Below, in pieces: positions 33,570 through 41,764 of a stretch of 43,562 nucleotides of DNA (positions are counted from its first letter, which is position 1; every line of letters begins with the position of its first letter). The position numbers and the translations under genes are program-made. The stretch covers positions 1 to 43,562 of the forward strand of contig CAYQXV010000030.1 of NCBI GenBank assembly GCA_964421675.1, in the 5' to 3' direction. Origin of the DNA: CALLPQ01 sp964421675. GTDB lineage: Bacteria > Pseudomonadota > Alphaproteobacteria > Caulobacterales > Parvularculaceae. Under the pieces are notes generated by a model. That model was not told the origin of the DNA, made no database searches, and saw only the letters and a list, made by a program, of their open reading frames with translations.

Positions 33570-36350
33570 CTAATTGGCCGGTGTCCCGATCATGCCTTTG
33601 ACCGCCTGTGCCAGCGCTTCGGCCTGAAATGGCTTTTGCAAATAGCCCGTATCTTCGCTTTCATCAATCTGGTCGCGCATCGCCGCTTCCGCATAGCCGG
33701 ATATGAAAATCACCCGGGGGCGCATGCCATATCGCTCTTGTGTTTTTTGCACAAAGACCGGGCCGTCCATTTCCGTCATCATCACATCGGAAATAATCAA
33801 ATCAAAATAATCAGGCCCTTGCTCTTCCAACACATCAAGCGCTTCGGTGCCATCGCACGCCTCCATGACGTCATAGCCGCGCCCGATCAAGGCGATCTTG
33901 ACGAAGTTACGAACCGAGTCCTCATCCTCAACCACGAGAATGCGCCCCATGCCGGTAAGGTCTGCGACCTCAACTTGCGGGGCCTTTACTTCGTCGGCTT
34001 CGCTTTCGCCGGGCACTTCATGGTAGGCGGGTAGGAAAATTCGAAACGTCGCCCCTTCCCCCGGCTTACTATCAAGATAAATTGCGCCGCCCATTTGCCC
34101 AATTACACCGTATACGGTGGATAACCCAAGACCAGTCCCTTTGCCGACATCTTTGGTGGTAAAAAACGGATCAAAAATCTTATCGGCAATGTCTTCCGGC
34201 ACACCGGGACCCGTATCACTGATCTCCAACAATACATGGTCTTGCGGGGCAAGGTCTGAATAGGCGCCCTGCTCAATATCTTCAGCGGAAATATGCTGCG
34301 TTCGGATTGTTAACTTGCCGCCAGAGGCCCCCATCGCATCGCGCGCATTCACAGCAAGGTTCATGATTGCGGCTTCCAGCTGATTTTGATCAACCTTGAT
34401 AGATTGCAATCCGCGTCCATTGATCAAATCTAGCTGGACCTTATCGCCAACAGCGCGGTCGAGGAATTTTGTAAAGTCGCGAAGTAGATCTGTTAATGAC
34501 AGCTTTGTGCGCTTCATGGTTTGCTTGCGCGAAAACGCCAATAATTGCTTTGTCAGATTGGCAAGACGCTGTGAGTTTTCGCGGATCACCAACAATTGCT
34601 CATTACTGGGATCGCCAACCGGGTGGTTCATGAGCAATAATTCGCAATTGCCAAGAATGGTTTGTAGGAAATTGTTAAAATCGTGCGCAACTTCGCCTGC
34701 AAGATTGCCGATTGCTTTTAGCTTTTGATCCTGCCCATGGTCGATTTCCATGCGCTTGCGCTCCGTAATTTCAACGGAGTAAATCAGGGTACGCCGTGTG
34801 CCGTACCCACCGCGCCGCCGACTTACCGGCTTCACATAAAGAGCGAAGACGCGGGCGGATGGTCCCTCGCCAATCCGCTCTTCGATAATGTTTCCCTGCG
34901 ATGCCGCGCCGCCTTTGCGCTTAACTTCTCTGGCAAGCCCTTCCAGCGTGTCCGCGGAAAAATGTTTTGCTACCGCCGCATTGCGCGCCGCGCCGCCAAA
35001 CACCTCACTAAAAGCCTTGTTAGCCTCCAGGATACGGGCATCTTTTCCAAACTCACCCTCAACAACAGCAACGCCGAACGGGGCCTCATTAACATCGCCC
35101 GACAAGGTGAGCTCTTCTTGTTCAAGCTCTTCATCTTCAAGGGTTAGCTCAACACATACAAACCCATCGCCAGTGCCGCCGCGCGCAAACCCTTGAAAGG
35201 TTCCATCAATCGGCCCCTCATGGGTGCGCCGAATTTTAGCAATCGGTGTATTTTCAAAATCCTCAGAAATTGACTTCACAAGCTCGGCAGTCTCACCCAG
35301 AACAACATCGTCAATGTGGTGAAGGGTTCCTTTTTCCGCACCCAGACGTTCGCGCATCATTGCATTCGCCCACATAATCTGTCCGGATTTTTCAAGGGCA
35401 AAAACCGGGCGTAAATAATCCGCATACGCGCTCGCCAGTGGGTCATGGGCTTCTTCTTCAACGGGTAGCTCGCGAAGCGACCATGTTGCGTGAATATCAT
35501 CTCCCTTTATGGGCTGGACCGAGACGAAGAACCGCCGGCGCGCGCCATCGAGCACCGGGGAGACTTGATAAATTTCCTCATGGGCGGTGTCGCCGCTGCG
35601 GGCGGCGCGGCAGAGGCGAAAAATCTTCATCGCCTCCGCGCCCTGCTGGGCAAATAACCGCTCTATACGCGGGGGCAACCCGGAAAACCCCTCAACCCCG
35701 GCCTCACGCGCGAGACGTTGATATTGCCGGTTCGCAAAAACAACGACCCCGTCGCGCCGGGCAACCAGCCGCGCATCAACATCACTATCGAGAACCTTTT
35801 CGGCCAGTTGGAGCGCCGTCAGCGACTCCGTGCCCGCAAGCATGAGTTCAGCGCCAAAGCCCTCATCGGGATTACCAACGCGGTCAACACCGGCCAAGCC
35901 CACATCCTTGCGCGGCACCGTGCGAAGCGCAAACACCATCAGGCCAAGCGATGCCAATAGGCCAAAACACGCCAGAATTAACATGCCCGCTTCCGCATTG
36001 CTGACCGAGAGCAGGACCAAGGCAATCAAAGCGGTTAGTCCAAGCCCAAGCCCGAACCAAAGACCGACCAATAAAACCCCGTTCCAGCGGTCATATCGCT
36101 TAAGTTCTGGCAAGCCAGTATGTCCTGGTAACTCGACGTCATCAATATTGGCGGCAGGGGGGATTGATGCCATTGTGCTCTGTGTTCCTTTACCATCCAC
36201 GATCTGAATGCTGTCGCTTTTTACCGTGGCTGTAGACACCCCATCTATCACAGTTTTTCCACTATGGGCTTTTTCGCCATCAAGAGTTGGTGATTTGATG
36301 GATTGTGAGGCTGGATTATCGACCGATAGCTGGACCAAATTCAGCTCCAT
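33570..36350 (-). CDS. cckA: CckA-type hybrid sensor histidine kinase
   Basis: CckA phosphorylates the ChpT-CtrA/CpdR pathway that governs the alphaproteobacterial cell cycle and flagellation. The 926 aa run: a polar N-terminus of about 90 residues; two membrane helices (about 90-145); PAS-like sensory regions (about 185-515); then the kinase core with H-box NLAGEVAHDFNNFLQ (His556). The N-box is NLAVNARDAM, and the G boxes are DTGPGVPEDIADKIFDPFFTTK and GTGLGLSTVYG. A receiver domain follows (RILVVEDEDSVR...LIISDVMM, Asp855; TGYLQKPF). It is longer than I recall for Caulobacter CckA (about 690 aa). Met60 at 36173, with AAAGGA upstream, is a possible alternative start. It lies 138 bases downstream of flhB, a linkage known from Caulobacter. 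Confidence 0.93.
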   Translation of the reverse strand: MELNLVQLSVDNPASQSIKSPTLDGEKAHSGKTVIDGVSTATVKSDSIQIVDGKGTQSTMASIPPAANIDDVELPGHTGLPELKRYDRWNGVLLVGLWFGLGLGLTALIALVLLSVSNAEAGMLILACFGLLASLGLMVFALRTVPRKDVGLAGVDRVGNPDEGFGAELMLAGTESLTALQLAEKVLDSDVDARLVARRDGVVVFANRQYQRLAREAGVEGFSGLPPRIERLFAQQGAEAMKIFRLCRAARSGDTAHEEIYQVSPVLDGARRRFFVSVQPIKGDDIHATWSLRELPVEEEAHDPLASAYADYLRPVFALEKSGQIMWANAMMRERLGAEKGTLHHIDDVVLGETAELVKSISEDFENTPIAKIRRTHEGPIDGTFQGFARGGTGDGFVCVELTLEDEELEQEELTLSGDVNEAPFGVAVVEGEFGKDARILEANKAFSEVFGGAARNAAVAKHFSADTLEGLAREVKRKGGAASQGNIIEERIGEGPSARVFALYVKPVSRRRGGYGTRRTLIYSVEITERKRMEIDHGQDQKLKAIGNLAGEVAHDFNNFLQTILGNCELLLMNHPVGDPSNEQLLVIRENSQRLANLTKQLLAFSRKQTMKRTKLSLTDLLRDFTKFLDRAVGDKVQLDLINGRGLQSIKVDQNQLEAAIMNLAVNARDAMGASGGKLTIRTQHISAEDIEQGAYSDLAPQDHVLLEISDTGPGVPEDIADKIFDPFFTTKDVGKGTGLGLSTVYGVIGQMGGAIYLDSKPGEGATFRIFLPAYHEVPGESEADEVKAPQVEVADLTGMGRILVVEDEDSVRNFVKIALIGRGYDVMEACDGTEALDVLEEQGPDYFDLIISDVMMTEMDGPVFVQKTQERYGMRPRVIFISGYAEAAMRDQIDESEDTGYLQKPFQAEALAQAVKGMIGTPAN

Positions 36351-36488
36351 AAAAAACTATTTAACCTTACTCATATGGAGTGATTCGCCGATTTGATGGC
36401 ACCTCACGGGTCAGGATATTCAGAGGGAGAGGATGGCAGTCAGCTGGCTCGCCCGATTGGGCGGAAAGCACCGATGTATAGGGGGATT

Positions 36489-37562
36489 TTAAGCAGAATA
36501 TCCCGGCGCGCGTCGCATAATAAACCCGATGATTTTGGCAACCGCCTCATAATGCTCAACAGGAATTTCCGCATCAAGGCGCGCACCGGCGTGGAGCGCC
36601 CTGGCGAGCGGGGGATTTTGCACCACGGGCACGCCGAGCTTGCGCGCTTCATCGCGCATTCTAAGGGCCAGATCGTCGCGCCCCTTAGCGGTACAGATCG
36701 GCGCATCGGTTTTGCCCGCTTCATATTTTAACGCGACCGCAAAGTGGGTCGGGTTCATGACAATTACGCTTGCCTCTTTGACGGCGGCCATTGTGCGTCG
36801 GCGCATTTGCGCTTCGCGCGTTTGGCGCTGGCGGGCCTTGATTTGCGGGTCGCCCTCTTCTTCTTTTTGCTCCCGGCGCACTTCCTCGCGGGTCATGCGC
36901 AATCGCTGACGCCAACTGTGGCGCTGCCAGGCATAATCAAGCCCGGCAATAATGCTCATGGCCAAGACCGTAAGCCCCAGCAATTTCAATATCAGCCCCC
37001 GCGTCATCGCCATAGCGCCCACACCATCAGCGCGAACAAGCTCAACAACATCGAACCGCGATGGCCAGAGCGCAAACACCATAATGACCGTGATAATTAT
37101 CAGCTTTCCAACACCCTTTAGAAAATTCACCAAACCAGACGGTCCGAACACTCGCTTGACCCCGGCGATCGGTGAAATTTTCTTCAATTCAGGTTTCATC
37201 CGGTGGGCGGTAAAAACCGGCATGGCCTGCGCCATATTACCGGCGATGGCGCTGACTATCATCAAGGCAGCAAAGGCGGAAAACCCCGCCCCTAACATCA
37301 ACCCAATATTGCCAAATAGCTGCTGCAAGCTTACCCCGCTAACCACGAAAACATGGGGGTGATCGATAAAAGGCAGCGCAACCTTCATCACGGTACGTAC
37401 CATTATGCCGGAGACCAGCCACAAGGCAAGCATGGCCCCGCACAACATTGCTAATGTGGTAATTTCCTGACTGCGCGGAGCATCGCCTTTGCGGCGCGCC
37501 TCACGCAGGCGCTTGGGGGTTGGGTCTTCGGTACGTTGGGACTGATCAGGTGTATCGGCCAT
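36489..37562 (-). CDS. flhB: Flagellar export switch protein FlhB
   Basis: FlhB is an inner-membrane component of the flagellar type III export gate that switches substrate class after self-cleavage. The 357 aa begin with DQSQRTEDPTPKRLREARRKGD, the usual cytoplasmic start, have four membrane helices (about 30-210), and carry a cytoplasmic domain with the autocleavage motif NPTH (VIVMNPTHFAVALKYE). The family motif PVVQNPPLARAL follows. The gene starts 6 bases after fliR and is followed by cckA, which fits CtrA-pathway control of flagellar genes. Confidence 0.97.
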   Translation of the reverse strand: MADTPDQSQRTEDPTPKRLREARRKGDAPRSQEITTLAMLCGAMLALWLVSGIMVRTVMKVALPFIDHPHVFVVSGVSLQQLFGNIGLMLGAGFSAFAALMIVSAIAGNMAQAMPVFTAHRMKPELKKISPIAGVKRVFGPSGLVNFLKGVGKLIIITVIMVFALWPSRFDVVELVRADGVGAMAMTRGLILKLLGLTVLAMSIIAGLDYAWQRHSWRQRLRMTREEVRREQKEEEGDPQIKARQRQTREAQMRRRTMAAVKEASVIVMNPTHFAVALKYEAGKTDAPICTAKGRDDLALRMRDEARKLGVPVVQNPPLARALHAGARLDAEIPVEHYEAVAKIIGFIMRRAPGYSA

Positions 37563-37568
37563 ATCTGA

Positions 37569-38351
37569 TTATCCGCTCACAAAACGCAACAGGAATATTT
37601 CAAACTCATTCAAAAAGGTTGTCATGATGAGACCAATCGTCAGCATAAGCATCATAAGGCCCAATGCAAGATTGGCAGGGAGCAACATGAAAAACACTTG
37701 CGCTTGCGGCATGAGCCGGTTCAACACACCAGCGCCAATGTAGAACACCAGACCAAAAACAATGAATGGTGCGGCCAACCGGAACCCAAGTGCGAAGGCT
37801 GAGGAGATGGTTTCAACAAGTGCCTGCGACATATCCCCGAAAGCCGGAATAGTGCCCGGTTGAAACAAGATCCATGAGTCCGAGACGGCCATTATTAGCC
37901 CATGGTGTAAATTGGTGGCAAAAATTAATGTTGTTCCAAACACGGCGAGGAACCCTCCAACGATTGCACCTTGTAGCTCCTGCGTTGGATCAAAAATTTG
38001 CGCCAGCGACAGGCCGATTTGAAAGGCGATAATCTGCCCGGCGACATTTAACGCGGCAACAAATGTGCGCGCCATTAATCCTAAAAATGCGCCGAAGACA
38101 ATCTCACCAAATATCAAAGCAACAAGACCGCTGAGATCAGTGATCGCCATACCGGCCAATTGCGCGGGGTAAAAACCGCTTGCAACGGGGATTAACGCAG
38201 CACTGACACTTAACGCGGCCACCAATCGCAATCTGGGAATTAGAGAAAAATCGCCAAAGGCGGGCGCGGTCATAAACAGCGCGCCAACCCGGCAAAATAC
38301 CGCGAAAGCAACCACAACATCAAAGGGAAGCGTAGCAAGCGACACCGTCAT
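37569..38351 (-). CDS. fliR: Flagellar biosynthetic protein FliR
   Basis: This is a 260-aa inner-membrane export-gate protein with about six hydrophobic segments. GALFMTAPAFGDFSLIPRLRLVAALSVSAALIP matches the conserved FliR start, and GQIIAFQIGLSLAQIFDPTQ is the family signature in the middle. NRLMPQAQVFFMLLPANLALGLMML is the C-terminal conserved block. It follows fliQ by 11 bases and precedes flhB by 6, indicating one transcript. Confidence 0.97.
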   Translation of the reverse strand: MTVSLATLPFDVVVAFAVFCRVGALFMTAPAFGDFSLIPRLRLVAALSVSAALIPVASGFYPAQLAGMAITDLSGLVALIFGEIVFGAFLGLMARTFVAALNVAGQIIAFQIGLSLAQIFDPTQELQGAIVGGFLAVFGTTLIFATNLHHGLIMAVSDSWILFQPGTIPAFGDMSQALVETISSAFALGFRLAAPFIVFGLVFYIGAGVLNRLMPQAQVFFMLLPANLALGLMMLMLTIGLIMTTFLNEFEIFLLRFVSG

Positions 38352-38362
38352 GTCAGTGCCCC

Positions 38363-38638
38363 TTAGCTAAAACCACCAGCGGCAATTGCGCCATAAAGCC
38401 GGATCGCAAACTGACCAAGGACCGTGCCCATAAAGGGTAGTGCAAGGCTCAACACCAAAAACATGACAATAATACGCGGTACAAAGACAAGTGTTAGTTC
38501 TTGAACCTGCGTTAATGCCTGAAACAAAGCGATGGTAAAACCAACCAATAATCCTGCAAGCATGGCAGGGCCGGCAACCTGAAGCGTTACCCAAAATGCC
38601 TCGCGGCCAATATCCAATAATTCTTCACCCGTAAACAT
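38363..38638 (-). CDS. fliQ: Flagellar biosynthetic protein FliQ
   Basis: This is a 91-aa export-gate protein with two membrane helices (VAGPAMLAGLLVGFTIALFQALTQVQE and IIVMFLVLSLALPFMGTVLGQF). The start is placed at ATG 38638 (MFTGEELLDIGREAFWVTL), giving the normal family length; an upstream in-frame start at 38683 would add 15 non-conserved residues. First gene of fliQ-fliR-flhB(-cckA). A perfect inverted repeat and a CtrA-like half-site lie immediately upstream. Confidence 0.96.
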   Translation of the reverse strand: MFTGEELLDIGREAFWVTLQVAGPAMLAGLLVGFTIALFQALTQVQELTLVFVPRIIVMFLVLSLALPFMGTVLGQFAIRLYGAIAAGGFS

Positions 38639-38665
38639 AGGCAATTTTTGCCTGCTTATGGTTAA
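38639..38665 (-). promoter_or_regulatory. fliQ leader: inverted repeat over the ribosome-binding region plus CtrA-like half-site
   Basis: AGGCAA-N3-TTGCCT (38639-38653) ends directly before the fliQ ATG and includes the only AGG available for ribosome binding, so the RNA hairpin could limit initiation. On the minus strand TTAACCAT (complement of 38658-38665), the known CtrA half-site sequence, precedes it by 4 bases. Both are short and could be chance; regulation is inferred. Confidence 0.4.
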
Positions 38666-38687
38666 ATAAGGATGAGCGCACAAGCAA

Positions 38688-38722
38688 AAGCCCGGTCGCT
38701 GTACTGAAACAGGACCGGGCTT
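38688..38722 (-). terminator. Terminator between the DM13 gene and fliQ
   Basis: A perfect 10-bp repeat AAGCCCGGTC / GACCGGGCTT (38688-38697 and 38713-38722) encloses a 15-base loop that can itself pair partly (CTGT...ACAG). It lies 27 bases after the DM13 stop codon. The minus-strand tail is CTTTTGCTTG, only moderately T-rich. Confidence 0.75.
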
Positions 38723-38748
38723 CTTTCGAAAGTGTTAAGGTCGGTAAA

Positions 38749-39240
38749 TTATCCGTTTAGCTTTGCAACACCAAGCGGCACTGAAAAATCAGCACACCAA
38801 ACATAAAACTCATTAAAGTTAGCAGGGTTTATGCTCGCTGGGATCTGATAAAGCTGTGCGCCTGAAATGTTCTCAAGCTTGGTGAACTCACTGGCCGTGT
38901 CGAATTTTCCGTCATTGCCAAAACCAAGGGTCGGTGCTGGCGCGCCGTCGAGACTGAAATCACTTTCCAGAATAGCCAAATATCCACTTTGAGTTTTGAG
39001 GATCGTCACGCCCCCAGTGGTTACATGTTTGGAGAGACCGCTAAAGGTTCCATTTGACTGGATAGCAACGGCCGCGCCCTCAAGAGTGTGCGAACCTGTT
39101 GTTTGCGTTACTGGTGCTTGCGTAACCGGATCTTTGTCCAGTGCGGTAGCGCTCACCCCAGGGTTGGTGGCAAAGCTGTAAACGGCCAGGCCGGCTAGAG
39201 CGACAGCGAGAACGCCGAAACGGGAAAATAGGGTATTCAT
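38749..39240 (-). CDS. Exported DM13-domain protein
   Basis: This is a 163-aa protein with a signal peptide or N-terminal anchor (about 7-30, FGVLAVALAGLAVYSFATNPG). A DM13-like beta domain (about 66-160) follows: GTFSGLSKHVTTGGVTILKT, YLAILESDFSLDGAPAPTLGF, then YQIPASINPANFNEFYVWCADFSVPLGVAKL. The last block, with its conserved W-C and F-S-V-x-x-G, is the DM13 hallmark; the family is proposed to take part in redox or electron-transfer processes at the cell surface. AGAGG stands 5 bases before the ATG. It is divergent from a TetR regulator with two shared palindromic sites between them, so it is probably repressed by that regulator. Confidence 0.83.
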   Translation of the reverse strand: MNTLFSRFGVLAVALAGLAVYSFATNPGVSATALDKDPVTQAPVTQTTGSHTLEGAAVAIQSNGTFSGLSKHVTTGGVTILKTQSGYLAILESDFSLDGAPAPTLGFGNDGKFDTASEFTKLENISGAQLYQIPASINPANFNEFYVWCADFSVPLGVAKLNG

Positions 39241-39275
39241 AAAAACCTCTTTGATTTATGTCGTTAAATGATTTG

Positions 39276-39287
39276 TACCGATTGGTA
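39276..39287. promoter_or_regulatory. Candidate TetR operator 1 (TACCGATTGGTA)
   Basis: This near-perfect palindrome lies 36 bases upstream of the DM13 start codon. It matches the second site at 39319-39330 except for one central base and the last base. It sits in the divergent intergenic region of a TetR-family gene, where such operators are normally found. Confidence 0.65.
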
Positions 39288-39318
39288 ATTAACTGATGAT
39301 GACTATCTAGACATTTTA

Positions 39319-39330
39319 TACCAATTGGTC
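39319..39330. promoter_or_regulatory. Candidate TetR operator 2 (TACCAATTGGTC)
   Basis: This site contains the perfect 10-bp palindrome ACCAATTGGT. Its centre is 43 bp from that of the first site, about four helical turns, so two repressor dimers could bind the same face. It lies 105 bases upstream of the tetR-type start codon. Confidence 0.65.
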
Positions 39331-39435
39331 AATAATGTGTATGTTCACGAGCGCGTGTACTCTGTCAGTTTATAGATAACGCGTTGATTACAAAACTTAA
39401 TTTTACGAATATCACGACCTTGGAGACCCCAATTT

Positions 39436-40068
39436 ATGGCAAGACCGCGCGAATTTGATACCGAGCAGGTCCGCGAAGCCCTCAAACAAGCCTTTTGGAC
39501 CCATGGCTTTGACGGCATTAGCTATGGCGCACTTACCGAGGCCACGGGCCTGCATAAAGCCAGCCTTTATGCAGCATTTGGCGATAAACGCGCCTTATGG
39601 ATGGAGGCGTTAAAGGCCTATAACGAGCTGGAGGTGGACGGCGCCGTCACGCTCCTTGAGCAGGGCAATGATGAGATCCCAGTGCAATCTAGCAATAGGC
39701 CTGCAAGCGGTGCTCCTCTAAACGGTGCAATGCGGATATGCTATCTGTTTGACCGCGTCATTGAAGCGGTTGCTCAGCATAATGATCGACGAGGGTGCTT
39801 ATTGTGTAATGCCGCGGTGGAACAAGCCCCGAAGGATAAAGACACAAATGATCATGTCAGCAAGGGATTGGAAAAAATGCAAGGCGGCTTTTTGAGCGCC
39901 CTACGCGATGAGCCCGGTCTGAGCAAAATGCCCGAAGAGCTTTTGTCGATGCGCGCCAGCACACTGACCAGTATTTATTTTGGATTACGCGTCATGGCAA
40001 AATCAGGCGTGCCGATTGAAATGATGGAAGCAGCTGCGCAAGGGGCACACGATCTGCTTACCCCATAA
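39436..40068 (+). CDS. TetR/AcrR-family transcriptional regulator
   Basis: This is a 210-aa repressor-type protein. The N-terminal helix-turn-helix is complete (REFDTEQVREALKQAFWTHGFDGISYGALTEATGLHKASLYAAFGDKRALWMEAL, about 4-58). The ligand domain contains RRGCLLCNAAVE (about 117-128), a conserved position in this subgroup with two cysteines separated by two residues, which could sense thiol-reactive compounds. That is inference. GGAG lies about 11 bases before the ATG. The only divergent neighbour is the DM13 gene, and the palindromes between them suggest control of both genes. Convergent with fabH, with 13 bases between them. Confidence 0.93.
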   Translation: MARPREFDTEQVREALKQAFWTHGFDGISYGALTEATGLHKASLYAAFGDKRALWMEALKAYNELEVDGAVTLLEQGNDEIPVQSSNRPASGAPLNGAMRICYLFDRVIEAVAQHNDRRGCLLCNAAVEQAPKDKDTNDHVSKGLEKMQGGFLSALRDEPGLSKMPEELLSMRASTLTSIYFGLRVMAKSGVPIEMMEAAAQGAHDLLTP

Positions 40069-40081
40069 TTCAATCGAACGA

Positions 40082-41056
40082 TTAATAACGCACCAAAGCA
40101 CTGCCCCAGGCAAGACCGCCGCCAAGTGCGGCAAACGCCAATAGCTGTCCCCGTTTAATGCGTCCGTCACGAATACCTTCATCCAGCGCTAAGGGAATAG
40201 AAGCAGAAGAGGTGTTCCCATGGCGGTCAATCGTAATGATGATTTTTCCGGGATCGAGCGACAAACGCTTGGCACACGCATCAATAATGCGAATATTGGC
40301 TTGATGGGGGACAAACCAGTCAATCTCATCGCAAGAAACATTGCCGACTTTCGCGACCTCAACCACCGCGCCTGAAATTTGATCGACCGCGTGGCGAAAC
40401 ACTTCACGGCCATTCATGCGCACCTTACCAACGGTGCCCGTTGTTGAAGGACCACCATCGGCATATAAATGTTCTGCGAGCTTTCCGTCTGAAGAAAGAT
40501 AGGTGCCTAAAACACCGCGCGGTGCATCACCTGCATTTTGACCCTGCTCAGCACTCAACACAATCGCACCGGCACCGTCGCCAAAAAGTACACATGTGCC
40601 GCGATCTTCCCAATCTAGAAAACAGGTCAGTTTTTCTGCGCCAATAACCAGCGCATGCTTGACCTGACCGCTCGCAATAAAATTATGGGCGACATTCACA
40701 CCATATAAAAAACCCGAACAGGCGGCCGATAAGTCAAATGCGATACCGGGAGGGGCACCCAGTTTTTCCTGCACAAAAACAGCGGTCGACGGAAAAGTTT
40801 TGTCCGGCGTGACGGTGGCAACAATGATTAAATCTATATCGCTGGCAACCAATCCAGCAGACTCAAGCGCGCGCTGCGCCGCCTTGGTTGCGAGATCGGA
40901 TGTGGCTTGGTCATCACTAGCAAAATGGCGTTGAGCAATACCGCTGCGCGAGCGTATCCACTCATCTGACGTATCAACGAAGGTTGCCAATTCCGCATTG
41001 GTGACAACACGGTCAGGCAGATAGCTACCAACTCCCGAGAGAATTGTTTGTGACAT
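40082..41056 (-). CDS. fabH: 3-oxoacyl-ACP synthase III
   Basis: FabH starts fatty-acid synthesis by condensing acetyl-CoA with malonyl-ACP. The 324 aa carry the Cys-His-Asn triad: AACSGFLYG (Cys113 from the chosen start), VPHQANIRIIDA, and DRHGNTSSASIPLAL. The GGGLAWGSALVRY C-terminus is the usual one. The start is placed at ATG 41056 (MSQTILSGVGSYLP), giving normal length; a TTG at 41092 would add 12 atypical residues. plsX, which commonly precedes fabH, is not present: upstream is rpsP. Confidence 0.96.
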   Translation of the reverse strand: MSQTILSGVGSYLPDRVVTNAELATFVDTSDEWIRSRSGIAQRHFASDDQATSDLATKAAQRALESAGLVASDIDLIIVATVTPDKTFPSTAVFVQEKLGAPPGIAFDLSAACSGFLYGVNVAHNFIASGQVKHALVIGAEKLTCFLDWEDRGTCVLFGDGAGAIVLSAEQGQNAGDAPRGVLGTYLSSDGKLAEHLYADGGPSTTGTVGKVRMNGREVFRHAVDQISGAVVEVAKVGNVSCDEIDWFVPHQANIRIIDACAKRLSLDPGKIIITIDRHGNTSSASIPLALDEGIRDGRIKRGQLLAFAALGGGLAWGSALVRY

Positions 41057-41181
41057 GACCGGCGATCCAATACTGATTTTACACAAGACCAAAATTTATG
41101 CGGACTGACTTTAGATGAGCCTATAACCGAAAAATTTTCGGTACAATGCTAAAACACACATTGATTAAACCAACCATTGGC

Positions 41182-41228
41182 GCGATGGCGATGATGCGAG
41201 ACCTTAATCCGCGCATCAATACCATCGC
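41182..41228 (-). terminator. Long imperfect hairpin downstream of rpsP
   Basis: GCGATGG and TGATGCG (41182-41188, 41192-41198) pair with CGCATCA and CCATCGC (41212-41218, 41222-41228) around a 3x3 internal loop, with a 13-base end loop. It lies 31 bases after rpsP. It has no U-tract, so it may protect the 3' end or act with Rho rather than terminate intrinsically. Confidence 0.5.
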
Positions 41229-41259
41229 TTAGCTCAAGAAAATCCCGCGACTTGCCGTC

Positions 41260-41682
41260 TTATTCAGACGCTGCTTCTTCAGCAGGAGCCTCAGCTGGCT
41301 CTTCTGCAGGAGCGGCAGCAGCTTCTTCGGCGGCAGCTTTTGCAGACTCTTCTTTTTCCCGTTTTTCTTCAATGCGCTCAAGCGCTTTCGTGCCTGGCTT
41401 AGCTTTGTTGGGGTTGTTGCCAGCTTTCCACTCGACGAGACCGCCAACAGATAAAAAGCGCGCCACCCGGTCAGTTGGCTTTGCGCCAACGCTTAGCCAA
41501 TGCTTGACGCGGTCTTCTTTATACTGAACGCGGTTTGGATCATCTTTGGCCAGCAGCGGGTTATAGGTACCCAATTTTTCAATAAAGCGCCCGTCACGAG
41601 GGGAGCGCACATCGGCAACGACGATTGAATAAAAGGGACGTTTTTTGGACCCACCGCGAGCCAGTCTGATTTTAATAGCCAT
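41260..41682 (-). CDS. rpsP: 30S ribosomal protein S16
   Basis: S16 is a small-subunit protein binding 16S rRNA. The product is 140 aa from ATG 41682 (MAIKIRLARGGSKKRPFYSIVVADVRSPRDGRFIEKLGTYNPL). AAGAGAAA lies before the ATG; a longer frame start at 41856 is discarded because the conserved N-terminus begins here. The C-terminal tail of about 45 residues is Ala/Glu/Pro-rich (KREKEESAKAAAEEAAAAPAEEPAEAPAEE), a variable extension common in alphaproteobacteria. It follows ffh by 82 bases. rimM-trmD-rplS do not follow. Confidence 0.98.
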   Translation of the reverse strand: MAIKIRLARGGSKKRPFYSIVVADVRSPRDGRFIEKLGTYNPLLAKDDPNRVQYKEDRVKHWLSVGAKPTDRVARFLSVGGLVEWKAGNNPNKAKPGTKALERIEEKREKEESAKAAAEEAAAAPAEEPAEAPAEEAASE

Positions 41683-41764
41683 GTTGGTTTCTCTTTCTTT
41701 TCGTAGTGTTAGTGTAATTGGTTGATAGGATAATTGGATTGATTGAATATGGTTTGTGGGCAGA

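Noticed and set aside
36449..36462. CGCCC-GATT-GGGCG hairpin between flhB and cckA as a terminator
   Set aside because: It has only 5 pairs and no U-tract, and the gene order suggests read-through, so it is not called.
41229..41489. 86-codon minus-strand frame rich in Leu/Lys over the rpsP 3' end
   Set aside because: It is a shadow of the Ala/Glu repeat tail of S16 in another frame.
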